A DNA stretch of 64,000 nt from Mycoplasma testudineum. GTDB taxonomy: Bacteria > Bacillota_I > Bacilli_A > Mycoplasmatales > Metamycoplasmataceae. The notes beneath the pieces were generated by a model that was not told the origin of the DNA, did not search any database, and saw only the letters and a list, made by a program, of their open reading frames with translations. Location of the stretch: assembly GCF_002245785.1 (NCBI RefSeq), contig NZ_NNCE01000006.1, positions 23,976-87,975 on the forward strand, written 5' to 3'. Of the stretch, positions 9,680-20,983 are shown piece by piece. Made by a program: the position numbers and the translations under genes. The first letter of the stretch is position 1, and every line of letters begins with the position of its first letter.

Positions 9680-10202
9680 AATCACCTCGAATAACATCTG
9701 GGTCTATGTAACTTACAATGTTTGCGCTTACTTCGTAAAGCCTCATATCCTTTTTATCTTCATCACTATATTTACCAGCTCCTATTTCGTACTTAATTTT
9801 TTCAAACTCAAGCAATTTCTTTCTTTGCTTTTCGTTTTTATATTTAGTATCAATATAGAAAAACGAAATTAAACTTACGACAATTGAACTTGAAGCAGAA
9901 ATCATTGTTGTATATATTGGAAATGAACTTTCCCCAGCTCCTCCTACTGTAAAAAGATTTCGTAAATAAATTAGTGAATTATTATAATCAATATCTGCTT
10001 GACTTAGCGGTATTCCTTGCTCTGCAACTCTTTCAGCTGATTTAGCTAAACTTGTAACAACTGCTAAATGCAAAACGGAAATTACAGCACTATAAAGAAT
10101 TAAAGAAAATGAAATTAAATTTAATAAGAAAAAAAGAACTCTATAAATTTTTGAATTTAATAATGCCCTTTTATAAGCAACCATAAAAAAATTAAAATAC
10201 AT
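9669..10202 (-). CDS. Two-helix membrane protein B of a three-gene set (DUF4231/SLATT-like)
   Basis: 177 residues. Membrane helices at about residues 22-50 and 97-116 are separated by an Ala/Glu-rich extracellular loop of about 45 residues. The second helix is followed by FFYIDTKYKNEKQRKKLLEF, a charged cytoplasmic helix typical of two-helix DUF4231-like proteins. Its ATG shares one base with the stop of the upstream gene (TAATG). Function unknown. Confidence 0.62.
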   Translation of the reverse strand: MYFNFFMVAYKRALLNSKIYRVLFFLLNLISFSLILYSAVISVLHLAVVTSLAKSAERVAEQGIPLSQADIDYNNSLIYLRNLFTVGGAGESSFPIYTTMISASSSIVVSLISFFYIDTKYKNEKQRKKLLEFEKIKYEIGAGKYSDEDKKDMRLYEVSANIVSYIDPDVIRGDYEN

Positions 10203-10735
10203 TAGAAGTCACCTTTAAATCATTTTAAAATAAACTCTTTTTGAGTCACTAATTTTTGATTTTTGAAATTCTCAATTACGGCATTTGTATCACTCATAAA
10301 TCTCTCAACACTATATGATTCATCTTCACTAAAGTGAATTAAATAATAGTTTAATGATCTTTTAACTTTTCTATATTTTCGGTGCTTGCCATTTAATTGA
10401 TAAAACTGTAAAAATAAATTTAAAAAGAAAATCATAATTAAAAATATGCTGGTAATTTTTGCTAATAATATTGCGGTATTAACATCAATTCCCAATCCTT
10501 TTACAAATGTAGAATTATTGATAACAGTTATTTGGGCACTTGTTAAATTTTGTTCTTTTATTAAAATAATAGACAAAACAGAAATTGCTAAAGCAACAAT
10601 CAAAAGGCTAAAAAAAATACTTATAAAGTTAAATAGCAACGCTAATAAAATACTAATTTTTAGCTTGCGTTTGATTTTTTTAAGTCGCTCGCTAAAATAT
10701 TCTACTAGTTTTTCTTTTTTTAAAATTTCATCCAT
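10202..10735 (-). CDS. Two-helix membrane protein A of a three-gene set (DUF4231/SLATT-like)
   Basis: 177 residues, counting one UGA Trp near the C-terminus (the protein ends ILKWFKGDF). A very basic N-terminal helix (residues 1-26), membrane helices at about 27-58 and 87-111, then a long basic-acidic cytoplasmic helix with FYQLNGKHRKYRKVKRSL. First gene of the coupled trio; it diverges from the formate-channel-like gene. Not recognised beyond its architecture. Confidence 0.62.
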
Positions 10736-10767
10736 ATTAACCTTTACATATAGTTTAATTTCTATAT

Positions 10768-10773
10768 TATAAT
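10768..10773 (+). promoter_or_regulatory. -10 box of the formate/nitrite-type channel gene
   Basis: Perfect TATAAT, 29 bases before the ATG at 10803. A GAAAGGAAC ribosome-binding site lies in between, so this message has an ordinary leader. A weak TTTACA lies 19 bases upstream of the box. Confidence 0.55.
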
Positions 10774-10802
10774 ATCAAACGCTTTTAACTCGAAAGGAAC
10801 AA

Positions 10803-11822
10803 ATGAGAAATTATAAAACAAACTTTGACAATGCCGTTGAGTATGGATTAAGCAAAGGAAAAATGCCATGATGAAAGATATTTATTATGGGTTTTCTTGG
10901 TTCGATATACGTTGGAATAGCTTATGTAGGTTACGTAAAAATTGCAGCAGCATTTATAAATAATGCCGAAAGTGTTGGTACAAGCTTAGCTTTTAATCCA
11001 GGAGGTCTTGTTTTAGCTAGTGCAATTTTCCCGGTTGGATTATTATTTATTGTCTTTCTTGGTGGTTCCCTTTTTACAAGTGATAATCTAAGTATGCTAG
11101 GTGTACTAAGTAAGAAGGCTTCTTTTAGATCGTTATTTAGAAAATGATTTTTTGTGCTTTTAGCAAATACAATTGGAGCTTTTTTTATTGCTTACGTTCT
11201 TAGAATAGCAAATGCTTTTCACGGTGATGAACTTCGAGTTATTTCATGGTTAATTGCAAAGAAAACATTCGATGATTGATACGCAATAATTGCTAGTGCT
11301 TTTGTTTCAAATATCCTAGTAGCTGGTACCGTGTGAGCTTCATTAGCTACAACACAATCAATTGGAAAAATATTTGTTATTTATTTTCCAATTACATTAT
11401 TTGCTCTAACAGGATTCCATCACGTAGTTGCTAACATAATTATTTTTGCAATAGGTATTTCATATAATGCAGAAATTACAGAATTAATTGGGCAAGCATG
11501 AATTGGTAGAGCAGTTTATAATAACGTTTTACCAGCTACATTAGGTAATTGATTATCAGGAGCTATTTTCTTACCAATAATGTATTGATTATTAGTTAAA
11601 TATAAAGCTAAACCATACAGTCTACTTCAAACAATAGGAGTTATGATTCACATTGGTGATTCTGATGGTTATTGTCAAGAATGTAAATTAGATGTAGATG
11701 CTATTTCGCAGCACATTGTTGAAAAACACAAAAATAAAAATAGAATTCAGTTATTAAAATATTCATATCAAAAATATCGTGATGCATACAAAAACGAGAA
11801 AAAAAACAAAGCGAAATCATAA
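10803..11822 (+). CDS. Formate/nitrite transporter family channel (FocA/NirC-like) with a cysteine/histidine tail
   Basis: 339 residues. Pentameric channel family for small monovalent anions such as formate, nitrite or lactate. Six membrane helices span about residues 25-275. The family pattern FHHVVAN (usually H.VANM) and NW near the sixth helix (TLGNWLSG) are present. Unusually, a soluble tail of about 60 residues contains Cys291-x2-Cys294-x9-His304-x4-His309, a classical C2H2 zinc-finger spacing, followed by Lys-rich sequence. The start has AAAGGAAC upstream. Substrate unknown; export of a fermentation acid is plausible. Confidence 0.85.
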
Positions 11823-11835
11823 CGCTTTGTTTTTT
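11802..11835 (+). terminator. Intrinsic terminator overlapping the channel-gene stop
   Basis: AAAAACAAAGCG, a 9-base loop containing the stop codon, CGCTTTGTTTTTT. The stem overlaps the last codons. The convergent minus-strand gene ends 25 bases further on. Confidence 0.75.
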
Positions 11836-11859
11836 AATTACCCTTTTCGAATTCTTGTT

Positions 11860-13071
11860 TTAGTTATCGATAGAATCGAATTTAATGTTATCTGTATTTC
11901 TGCCTAAAGCAATTTCTTGGGTTTTTTCGTCTTTAATGTCCATCTTTTTAAGCAACTCTAACAAGCGACCTTGAATTGAACGCTCATCAACTAAGTGTCT
12001 AAAATCACTTGGTTTTTTTGTTGACAATGTAATTTCATGAACAAGACTATTATTGATATTAATTGGTTGAGTGTTGCTATCTTTAACAACTTTTTCTAAT
12101 TCAACTACATCGCGCGCAAAGATTGTTACTGTTACAACATTTTCAAATTCATAATCTTGAACTACTCTAGCTAAAATTACTTGAGGTTCATTTTCTAAAC
12201 CAACAACATTTTGAAGAATTTGCTTAGTTTTACGAATATTTTTTTCGTCTAAAAATGTTCCAGTTATTATCATTAAAAATTTATTACTTGAAGAAACACC
12301 ACCATGGAAAATTGGGTTGTTAATTGCTTGAAATAAAGCTTTTTCAAATCTTTCTTCAGCAACATTTGATGTACCAATTGAAACTAGTCATGTATCTGGT
12401 TTATTAGATTTTCTTAAATAACTTTGAGCTTTAATTCTAGTGTATAAACGAGGGTTATTAACCACATCAGAAAATGCACCAATTAATTGATTTACAATGT
12501 TTGTTAGACCTAATAAAACATATTTATCTCTTTTAGGAAATGATGAGTTTTTATAAGCATTTATTAAATCAATTTCATGTGTATCAACTAATATGTTTTT
12601 AGTTTTAGTTATTGAATTTCTTAAATTAGTTAAATGACCACGTAATTTTGCACTATTAAATATTGAATTAACAACTAGTGTAATAACTAATATATCTTCA
12701 CCAATACTTTTTATGTATTCTATGAATTTAGCTGCATAAATAACTGAGTCTGTGTTTCTAGTATTAATTGGAATAATAATCAAATCTAGTGGAGCTAAAA
12801 CTTGTTTTAGTCTTTGTTCATTTGCTAAAAAAACTTTTTCAGGTTTTTCGGCATCTTTTGAAATTTGATTTGAGAATCTTGCTTTTTTGCTTCAGTCAAA
12901 AAAGTGTTCATGTTTACCGATTTTTGCACTAATATCTCTTGCTTCTTTACCGAAACGAGCAAAAGTAATTTGTGATTTATATTCGAACTTTAAATCGTAA
13001 AGTTCGTTTGTCTTGCAATCACCAAAGCCAAAGATGGCCATGTTAGGGATATAATTTCCAAAATTTGACAT
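11860..13071 (-). CDS. Degenerate FtsZ/tubulin-like protein (possible P42-type gliding NTPase homologue)
   Basis: 403 residues. The C-terminal two thirds follow the FtsZ pattern: LVSIGTSNVAEERFEKAL corresponds to the FtsZ GIGxxxGxxRAxxA segment, and LMIITGTFLDE with VILARVVQDYEFENVVTVTIFA corresponds to LLNITGG and IIFGAVIDDELGDEVRVTVIA. The N-terminus has a weak glycine loop (MAIFGFGD). The FtsZ GTP-binding loop GGGTGTG is absent; the aligned place reads PINTRNTDS (residues about 102-110). Mycoplasma mobile gliding protein P42 is a known divergent FtsZ paralogue with NTPase activity; relation to it is inference. It starts five bases after the surface-protein gene, so the two are coupled. It is not the ordinary division FtsZ. 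Confidence 0.6.
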
Positions 13072-13076
13072 AATAA

Positions 13077-16000
13077 CTACCCTTTCGCGAATCCTGTAAT
13101 TGAAGTTGTGTAATTAGCAGCTGAAGTTTTTTTCGTTACAGTCACTGTTACAACCGTAATTCCTTGATTTCTAGAACTTTCATCATTTGTGATTGAATTG
13201 ATTCTATAAATTACTCCATTTTCATCTTGATAAATTGGATTACCATTTGAATCAGAAGAATTTGTTATTATTCCACTTACCCCTGCAAAATTAAAGTCAT
13301 TTGCTGATAGCTCAGAAACTTTTGTACTTTCTTTTGTTGCATTTACATTATTTGCTTTTTTAAACACAGGTACAAGTTTTTTATCTGATGCCATTTGAAC
13401 TGCCGTTGCATCTGTCATAAATCCACTTAAGTCTATAGTTCTAGTTGCAAAAGCAGCTCCTGCTCCGGCTCGCACAGTAGCCGTTAACATTCCGGCTGCA
13501 GAATTTGAATTAGTAATTCCACTAACTGATAATTGAATTTTTAATTTTTGTTCTTCGATCATAGTTGGAACATCAACAACGGAAGGATTAAATACTAATT
13601 CATTAGCCTGAATAATATCTGAAGGAATTTCGTTAAAAGATTTTGAGCTATTTACATTAGTTTCTGTACTTGGTAAATATACAATTGAAGTAGAATTTAA
13701 GGAACTATTTAAGTAATTTTCTAACAATGTTTTGTTTGAAATTAATCCATCTTCAGTTGTAATTTCGATAATTTGAGGAGAACTGTAAACAGTTGTTTCT
13801 GCACCATTAATAGCTGTTGTAGTAGTTGTAGAAATGGCTACTCTAATTCTTAAAACACCTTCGGCATCATTAATTCCATTTGTCTGAGGAATTGCTTCAC
13901 CTAAATTTTGAACACCTGCATTTGAACCTGCAATTGTATTACCTGCTGATGTAGCAATTAAATCGTACTTAACTCTTAAATTTGAATCAAGCGAAATCAA
14001 TGTTGGGCTTACTGCATTTAGGAAGTTTGTAGGTTTATTTTTAAATACTCCACCATTATCTGTAACACTATCTCCTGATTTTAATTGTGCCAATTCACTT
14101 GGTAATCAAATGCCAGTTTCTAAAGTTTTTAATTTAACTTTTTCTTCAGTAAATTGTTTGTCAAGGAATCTTTTAATTGTAAATAATCCAGTTAAAGACT
14201 GACTAAATGTAGTGGTTGCTTGTGAATCTCCAGTTCCTAAAGTTGCTAAAACAGAAATTGTAGCAGTACCTAAAACGTCATTGTGAGCTGTAATTCTAGT
14301 TACTTGGAAAGTGATATCTTTATCCGAAATTGGATTAATAAGTGTGAATGAATTTGTTTGTAAAGCAGAAGGCAATAATTCTCTACTGTTTTCATTAACA
14401 ATAGCAGTTTGAACTGTACTGCTTGCTTGTAATAATGTTGCTTGGTTTTCGGTTTTATCTGATTTGAAGCCACCAAAATCAACTGTATAAGTTTGAGATG
14501 TTCCACCTTCTGAAGAAGCAGTAATTTCTAATGTAACCACTCCGCTTGCACTTGAATTTGTATTTACAATAACTTTAGAAACTCTTAAATTTACACTATT
14601 AGCAATTTGATTTGCAGTTAAATCAGATTGTAAAAAAGTGAAATTTTCAACAGTTAAATCTGATGGTGCAACATCAACAATTAGTCTATTTTGTGTTGTA
14701 TCTAATGAAACAAATGAAGGTCTAACTTTTTTATTTATTGCATCTGTAATGTTTCTATTTGCTAAGTTTGTACTTGATAAGAAACCATCTTGTGTAACTC
14801 TTAAATATACAAAATTTTCATCTGTACTTGTAGTTGTTGTTCCAGTTAATGTTAATTTAACATAAAAACTTACACTTCCAGAAGCATCATTAGAAGTAAT
14901 TAATGGGAATGTTGTTTCTACACCATTTGCATTTTTAACAGGAGGTCTTTGAACAATTTCAAAATCAACAGTAGCACCTTCTGGTTTAGTAATTGTTAAT
15001 GTAGATTTAAGTTTTTCTAATTGAGCGGTGGCATTTGCTTCTGACATTACACCTTGCACGATTACAGATGGTAAAACAGCACTAGCGTTACCAAATGTAC
15101 CTGGTTGATAAGAAATATCTAACTGTGATCTATCAGTTCCTCTAGAAGCATTATTATATGCATCGTATATTAAATAATCATTTTGAGTTAAAAATTTATT
15201 CATTGGAATTGATAATTTTGTTGTTGCTGTGTGATTTAGTAAATCAACAATTTCTAACTCGATTGTAACTGATGTATCAGCAGTTTTTGTAGCTTGATTA
15301 ATTGTGAAACTGAAATTTTTCCCTGATTCTTGGTGTTGTTTACTATTTCTGTGATTTAAGAATCAGTCAAATGATTCTTTATTAAATTTTAATGCTTGTA
15401 ACTGTTCTGGTGTAGCTGCTTTTACAATAGTTTCAAACAAATTAAGAGCTGCAACAAATTTATCAATGTCGTATATGATAATTGAAGCTATTGTACGTGA
15501 AAAAGCTTGAAATGATTCAGCGCTATTTGTTGCATAAATATCATCAATTTTAGTTCCATTATTTGTCGAAAGATATTCATCACTAATAATTCCGTGTGAA
15601 TCTATCGAAGCATTGTAAAGAATAGATGTGTTGATTATATCAACAAAATATCCAAGATTTAATCTTGCATATGCTGATAATGTTTGGAATCCAGTTACTA
15701 TTTGTGTTAGTTCAAAATTTTCAAAATGTGTAGCTGAATTTGGAGCAGGACTTGCTAGAATTCTAAGAGATACTTCACCAGTATCGTTGTTGATTGAATC
15801 GATTCCGTCAATTGTAAATTGGATTGAAATTGCTTGATTAATATTAGCTGATTCATTGATAATAGTATCAGTTGATGTTGGAGTATTTAAAACAAAATTT
15901 GTTCTTAAAGTTGCTTGAGAATCGGAAGAAAATTCAGATGGTAATATAGTTGATTGTGCAATTGAACCTACATATGTAATTCTTGGAATATTATTTCTTT

Positions 16001-16772
16001 CAGCAAATCTTTCATTTAATCATGACTTAACAGGGTCTGTTATACCAGAAATCTGAACATTATATGTCCCACTTACAACTGGATTGTCAGGTGAGTTAGG
16101 AACGCCATCTGTAACTGTAATATTTAAAGTAACTTCTGTGTTTGTTGGTGCAATTGAACTTTTGTCAATGCTTATTGAGTAGGTTTCTCCAAATTGAGAA
16201 ACAGGATTAATAAAATCTTCAGGAGTTAATTCACTAGCTGTTTTAGTTTTTGGTGCTAAACCATCAATTGTGTTTCATCTTGGGATTGGCTTGTCTTGTA
16301 ATATTGCTTCGATAACTCTTTGACTTGTAACTTTAAAACCAGTAACTAGTGAAGTAAAAGTTTGAGAAATAGCTGGAGCATTAGTTTTAAATGATTTGCT
16401 AACTGTAAAAGTAACTTCTACAGCATTTCTTCCAGAAGGAGCAATGCCGGTAATTTGTACTGAATAACCACTTGAAATTAATTCGTTTGCAGTTAAATTA
16501 GAAACAATTGTGAAATTAGAAACTGAAAGTGAACTATCTAAATTTGAAACAGATGAAATAGTTTCAATACCGTTGTTAGCAACGAATTCAACATCTAAAT
16601 TAGATAGTTCTTTTCATCTTCTAATTGTTCCAACATTATTAAATCTTTCTTCTGTAGTATATGTAGCTTCATTTTTTTGCGATAAAATCACACCACCTGC
16701 GACAAATGACCCGATTAACGGGAGCGCAACAGCTGATGTTGCACCAATCATAATGACATATTTTTTCTTCAT
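13077..16772 (-). CDS. Large repetitive surface protein (Lipoprotein-17-like domains)
   Basis: 1231 residues, continuous with UGA as Trp. An N-terminal hydrophobic segment (about residues 5-31) lacks a lipobox Cys, so the protein is an uncleaved or signal-anchored surface protein. The rest is Ser/Thr/Asn-rich beta-sandwich sequence in successive modules of about 90-110 residues. Each module ends in a pattern like V.V.ITGFK/LTGLF/GGFKSD/SGFMTD, resembling the Lipoprotein-17-related domains of mycoplasma variable surface proteins. A central block (about residues 390-470) is non-repetitive and helical. Start with GGAGAAG five bases upstream. The FtsZ-like gene follows at once. Role (adhesin, gliding leg or decoy) unknown. 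Confidence 0.75.
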
Positions 16773-16902
16773 ATCTTCTCCATATATAAAAATTGATGAC
16801 CCTTAAAAGTCAACATTTATAAGTTATTCATATTATAAGTCTTAAGTGCTTTTTATAAACCAAATAATGGATGTAATTTTATCAATAATATGACAGTTAA
16901 AA

Positions 16903-17595
16903 CTATTTATTTTGCCCCATTTTTTCTAATGCACTTTGAGCAGCATGCATCTTTGATTCTTTTTTATTTTTAGCAATTCCTTGGCCGTATAATTTGCCTT
17001 CAAAATATAAAGATGTTTCGAACAATTTATCTTTTGTTTCAACTGTTCTATATTCAGGTTTTGAATTTGAAAATGCTTGAACGTATTCTTGAAAAAGACT
17101 TTTAGGATCTTTTAATTCACTGATTTTTCGATCTTTTACTTCGCTAAAAAGATATTTTATTAAAAAATCAATTAATTTTTTTTCTCCAAACGCATAGTAA
17201 ATAGCTGCACAAAGAGCTTCGAAAAGATCAGCTTGAATTTTTTCGTTATTTTCTAAGTCGATGGCTCCATTACTTTTTAAAAATATTTTATTTAAACCTA
17301 GTGTTCTTGAAACTTGAGCTAAATTTTCAGTATTTACCAATTTAACTCTCATCATCGAAGCTTTTCCAGGTTCGGTATATTTTAAATTTTCATAAATAAA
17401 ACGGGCACTCATGACTTGCAAAAGACTATCACCAACAAATTCAAGCATCTCATAATTACCTTTTATTTTATGTTCGTTTTCATAAGTTTTATGTCTTAAA
17501 GCATTAACAAAATAATTAACGTCTTTGTCGCTAATATTTAAATCGAACATTCGTAAATGATCTATGATAGTTTGAATTTCTTTTTCGTGAGTCAT
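16903..17595 (-). CDS. rnc: Ribonuclease III
   Basis: Cleaves double-stranded RNA, including rRNA precursors. 230 residues: an N-terminal endonuclease domain with the signature NEHKIKGNYEMLEFVGDSLLQ (E and D of the active site) and DLFEALCAAIYYAFG, and a C-terminal dsRNA-binding domain ending in KNKKESKMHAAQSALEK. Its ATG shares a base with the stop of plsX (TAATG). The rnc-plsX pairing is common in Firmicutes and mollicutes. Confidence 0.96.
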   Translation of the reverse strand: MTHEKEIQTIIDHLRMFDLNISDKDVNYFVNALRHKTYENEHKIKGNYEMLEFVGDSLLQVMSARFIYENLKYTEPGKASMMRVKLVNTENLAQVSRTLGLNKIFLKSNGAIDLENNEKIQADLFEALCAAIYYAFGEKKLIDFLIKYLFSEVKDRKISELKDPKSLFQEYVQAFSNSKPEYRTVETKDKLFETSLYFEGKLYGQGIAKNKKESKMHAAQSALEKMGQNK

Positions 17596-18578
17596 TATTT
17601 CAATGCCACCTTCATTTTTTCAATTACATTATTTTCTAAGCCCATTTTTACCTGATTTAAAGCTCCGATTCAGGCTTTTTTATCACTTGATCCATGCGCT
17701 TTAACAACGATAGATTCTAGTCCCATTATTAATGCTCCACCAACGTTTCTATGATCTAAAACTTCTTTAGCATCTCTAAAAGCTTGCTTTAGTATTAAAG
17801 CCCCTAATTTTCGAATAAATCCTTTTGTGACTTCTTTTTTAATTAAAGATACAAAAGATTTTATAGCACCTTCGTATGATTTTAAAACCATATTTCCAGC
17901 ATATCCATCACAAACTAAAATGTCAGTAGAATTATCCATTAATTCTTTAGGTTCTAAAAATCCTTTGTAAAATTCTGGCAATTCACTTTTCAATCTTTCA
18001 TCAGCTTCGTGATGTCAACCAAAGCCTTTGTATGATTCAGTTCCAACATTTAACAAGTTTATTCTAGGGTTTTCTATTTTTAAAATTTCTTCTGAAAATA
18101 CTTTACCGATTTTGGCTCAGTTAACTAAATATTCTGGTTTAACTTCTAAATTAGCACCTACGTCTAAAACCAAGAATTTTTTATTTAAAGTTGTTGTTGG
18201 GAAAATTGGCATAAATGCAGGTCTAGAAATATTTTCTAATCTTTTAATGAATAAAACTGAATATGCTAGTAATGAAGCGGTATCACCACTTGAAATGAAT
18301 GCATCGACTTTTTTATCTTTAAGTAAAAAAATTCCTTCTTTCATAGAAGTATCAATTTTTTTTATTTCTAATAAACTGTTTGATTTCAAACTAACAACTG
18401 TTGGATTATTTATAATCTCAAAATTTGAATTAGTTTTTATATATTTTTCTATTTCAGTTTTATCACCAACGATGTAGAAATAGTAATTTGGATTTTTATT
18501 TGAAAAATCTAATAAGGCATCTAAAGCAGGTTTAATACCTAAATCATTACCCATAACATCTATAGCAATTTTAAACAT
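17595..18578 (-). CDS. plsX: Phosphate acyltransferase PlsX
   Basis: Interconverts acyl-phosphate with acyl-ACP or otherwise feeds acyl-phosphate to PlsY for phosphatidic acid synthesis; peripheral membrane enzyme. 327 residues with two UGA Trp codons. N-terminus MFKIAIDVMGNDLGIKPAL matches the family's DAMGGD segment, and the C-terminal half contains DILVCDGYAGNMVLKS and HRNVGGALIMG. Coupled by TAATG both to fakA upstream, whose acyl-phosphate product it uses, and to rnc downstream. Confidence 0.95.
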
Positions 18579-20212
18579 TATTTAACACCAAAAATATAAT
18601 CATAAATTGGTTGTCCTCCATTTACAATTTCAATTTCGATATCATCATATCTAGATATGATTCAATCAGCTACTTCTTGAGCTTCTTCTTCGGTGCGGCC
18701 GGCTCCATAATAAATATAAACAATTTCCTTGTCATTGTCAATTATGTCTTTAAGAGCATATTTAGCTGCATCAAGTGATTTGTGTTTTGTGTTTATTATT
18801 TTACCATTAATAATTGTTAAATATTCACCAGGTTTTATTCTTACTCCATTTATTTTAGTTTCTCGATCAGATTTTGCAATAGCTGCTGTTTCAAGATCAC
18901 TTAATCCATCTTCAATTAGTTCAACATTTTCTTCTAAATTATTATGTGGAGAAAAATGTTGTATTGCAACAATTCCGGCTATTTCACTTTTTGTTGGAAT
19001 CACTTTAACAATTTTGTCTTTGATAGTTTGGGCAGCTTGCTCTGCAGCTAAAATTACATTTGAATTATTAGGTAAAACGAATACAACTTCTGAATTTATT
19101 TTTTTAATTGCTTCGATAATTTGTTTAGCGCTTGGATTATGTGCTTCTTTATTACCAATAACACCTGCTGCTCCAAATTCTAGCATTTTAGCTGCAAAAC
19201 CAGGACCTAAATTTGAAGTTAAAATGGCACTTTTTGTTTTATCAACACTTGGAATTGACATTTCAGCTGTATTCTGACTTTGTCTAGATTGTAAAGTCAT
19301 GTTATCAATTTTAATTTTAATTAAATCTCCAGCTGAATGAACTAAATCAAGAAATTTACCAGGACGCATTGAATGACCATGAACTTTTAAAATATCAGTA
19401 TCTTGAATCACAACTAGTGATTCGGCAAATTTTGAAAATTTATCAACGAATTTATCTTTTCTAAAACTATTTGGCTTTTTAATTTTCAAAATAAATTCAG
19501 TACAGTAACCAAATTCAACATTTTTATCATCTGTATGAAAACCACTTATTTCACCAGTTAACTCATTTTTGTCAATATTTAATCTAACTTCTTCACCGTG
19601 AAGATATTTTTGCATACCAGAAAAAATCTCGTATAGACCTCTACCACCTGAATCAACAACTCCAACTTCACGAAGAACTTTTAATTTTTCAGGAGTTTTA
19701 TCAACAGAGCTTTTTGAATAAACAACTAATTTTGTGAATAAATCTTGAAAATTAGCGATTGCACCTTTTTTGGTTTGAAGTTTTTCACTTACTTCTCTAA
19801 TTACAGTTAAAATTGTGCCTTCGACCGGTTCTAATACTGCTTTGTATGCATATTCAGATGCAGATTTTAAAGCTAGAATGAAATCATCAACTGTTACAGT
19901 TGTTTTGTTTTCCATTCCAACTGAAAGACCTCTAAATATCTGACTTAAAATGACACCTGAATTTCCTCGAGCACTCAAAAGCATTTGTTTTGCAATTGCA
20001 TTTGAAAGTTCAGAAATGGTTGAATAATTATTTTGACTTATGAAAAGTGCAGGGTCATTAACTGATGAAGACATATTTGAACCTGTATCACCATCTGGAA
20101 CAGGAAAGACATTAAGTCGATTAATTTCATCTTTAAAATTTTCTAAATTTTTTGCTCCTGAAACGTACATTCTAGTATACGTCTGAGCATCTAAAACGGT
20201 AATTTTTTCCAT
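18578..20212 (-). CDS. fakA: Fatty acid kinase catalytic subunit (DhaL/DegV-like)
   Basis: Phosphorylates fatty acids held by a FakB (DegV) protein to give acyl-phosphate for PlsX, so host fatty acids can enter phospholipids. 544 residues including a UGA Trp 28 residues before the end. The N-terminal DhaL-type nucleotide-binding domain has PVPDGDTGSNMSSS (metal-binding Asp cluster) and LSARGNSGVILSQIFRG. The C-terminal DegV-like part follows. The last codons overlap plsX (TAATG). No FakB is present in the window. Confidence 0.93.
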
Positions 20213-20299
20213 TTAATTTCCTTTTGTCAATATTTAGTAATTTTTGACTGTGTTTCGTCCCTTAATTTTACAATTTAAGTCAAAAAAAATTGATTATTT

Positions 20300-20305
20300 T
20301 ATAAT
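20300..20305 (+). promoter_or_regulatory. -10 box of recO, six bases before the ATG
   Basis: Perfect TATAAT, six bases (GTGAAT), then the ATG at 20312. No ribosome-binding site. It predicts a leaderless mRNA starting at the ATG, and argues against the in-frame GTG two codons earlier as the start. Confidence 0.65.
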
Positions 20306-20311
20306 GTGAAT

Positions 20312-20983
20312 ATGTCTGCAAAACAAGAAACCGGTATCCTTTCGAAAATAATAAAATATCAGGATCAAGATGCAATACTTCGAGTGTTTTTTAAAGATAG
20401 AATAGTTCTAATTTATGCACCAGGAATATTTAAAACTACAAGCAAAAATAGAAACAATCTATTTGAAGGTGCGTTAATAAACTTTGAATTTTTCCAAGCT
20501 AGACTAACTACTAAAATGTCAAGATTAAAAACTGCAACACTAATTTACAATTGAAAATTTATTGATCAAGAGCAACAATTTTGAATTCCGAATTGACTTA
20601 AATTGTTGCAAGCAATTGATACAACTAGTGAAGAATTTTTTAATTTTTACCAATATGCGTTAAGGAATTTTAATTATGAAAATAATATTTATTTAACAAC
20701 ATATTTATATTATTTATCACTAGAACTATTAGGTTACAAACAAAATTTTAATAGCTGCGTTATCGATAAAAGAAGGACTCAAATTTCTAATTTTGATTTA
20801 TCAAGCGGCGGTTTTTTATGCATTTATCACAGCATGAATAAAGCACCAATTGAGATACTAAAATCACTAAATTATTTAACTAAAAGTTATAGTGATTTTT
20901 TAAATAAAACAACTAGAAAAACTGTTAATGATATCTATCAAATTTTTAAAGATTTTATAAGCAATAATTCTTATTTACATTAA
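20312..20983 (+). CDS. recO: DNA repair protein RecO
   Basis: Helps load RecA onto single-stranded DNA with RecR. About 223 residues. The N-terminal OB-fold segment ILSKIIKYQDQDAILRVF and the EGALINFEFF stretch follow the RecO pattern (G-alpha...E-P-F-...-L). The C-terminal helical domain ends with FDLSSGGFLC, in the place of the family's zinc-binding region but with only a single Cys. Its stop overlaps the stop of the convergent RNase J gene by four bases (TTAA), leaving no room for a terminator between them. Confidence 0.82.
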
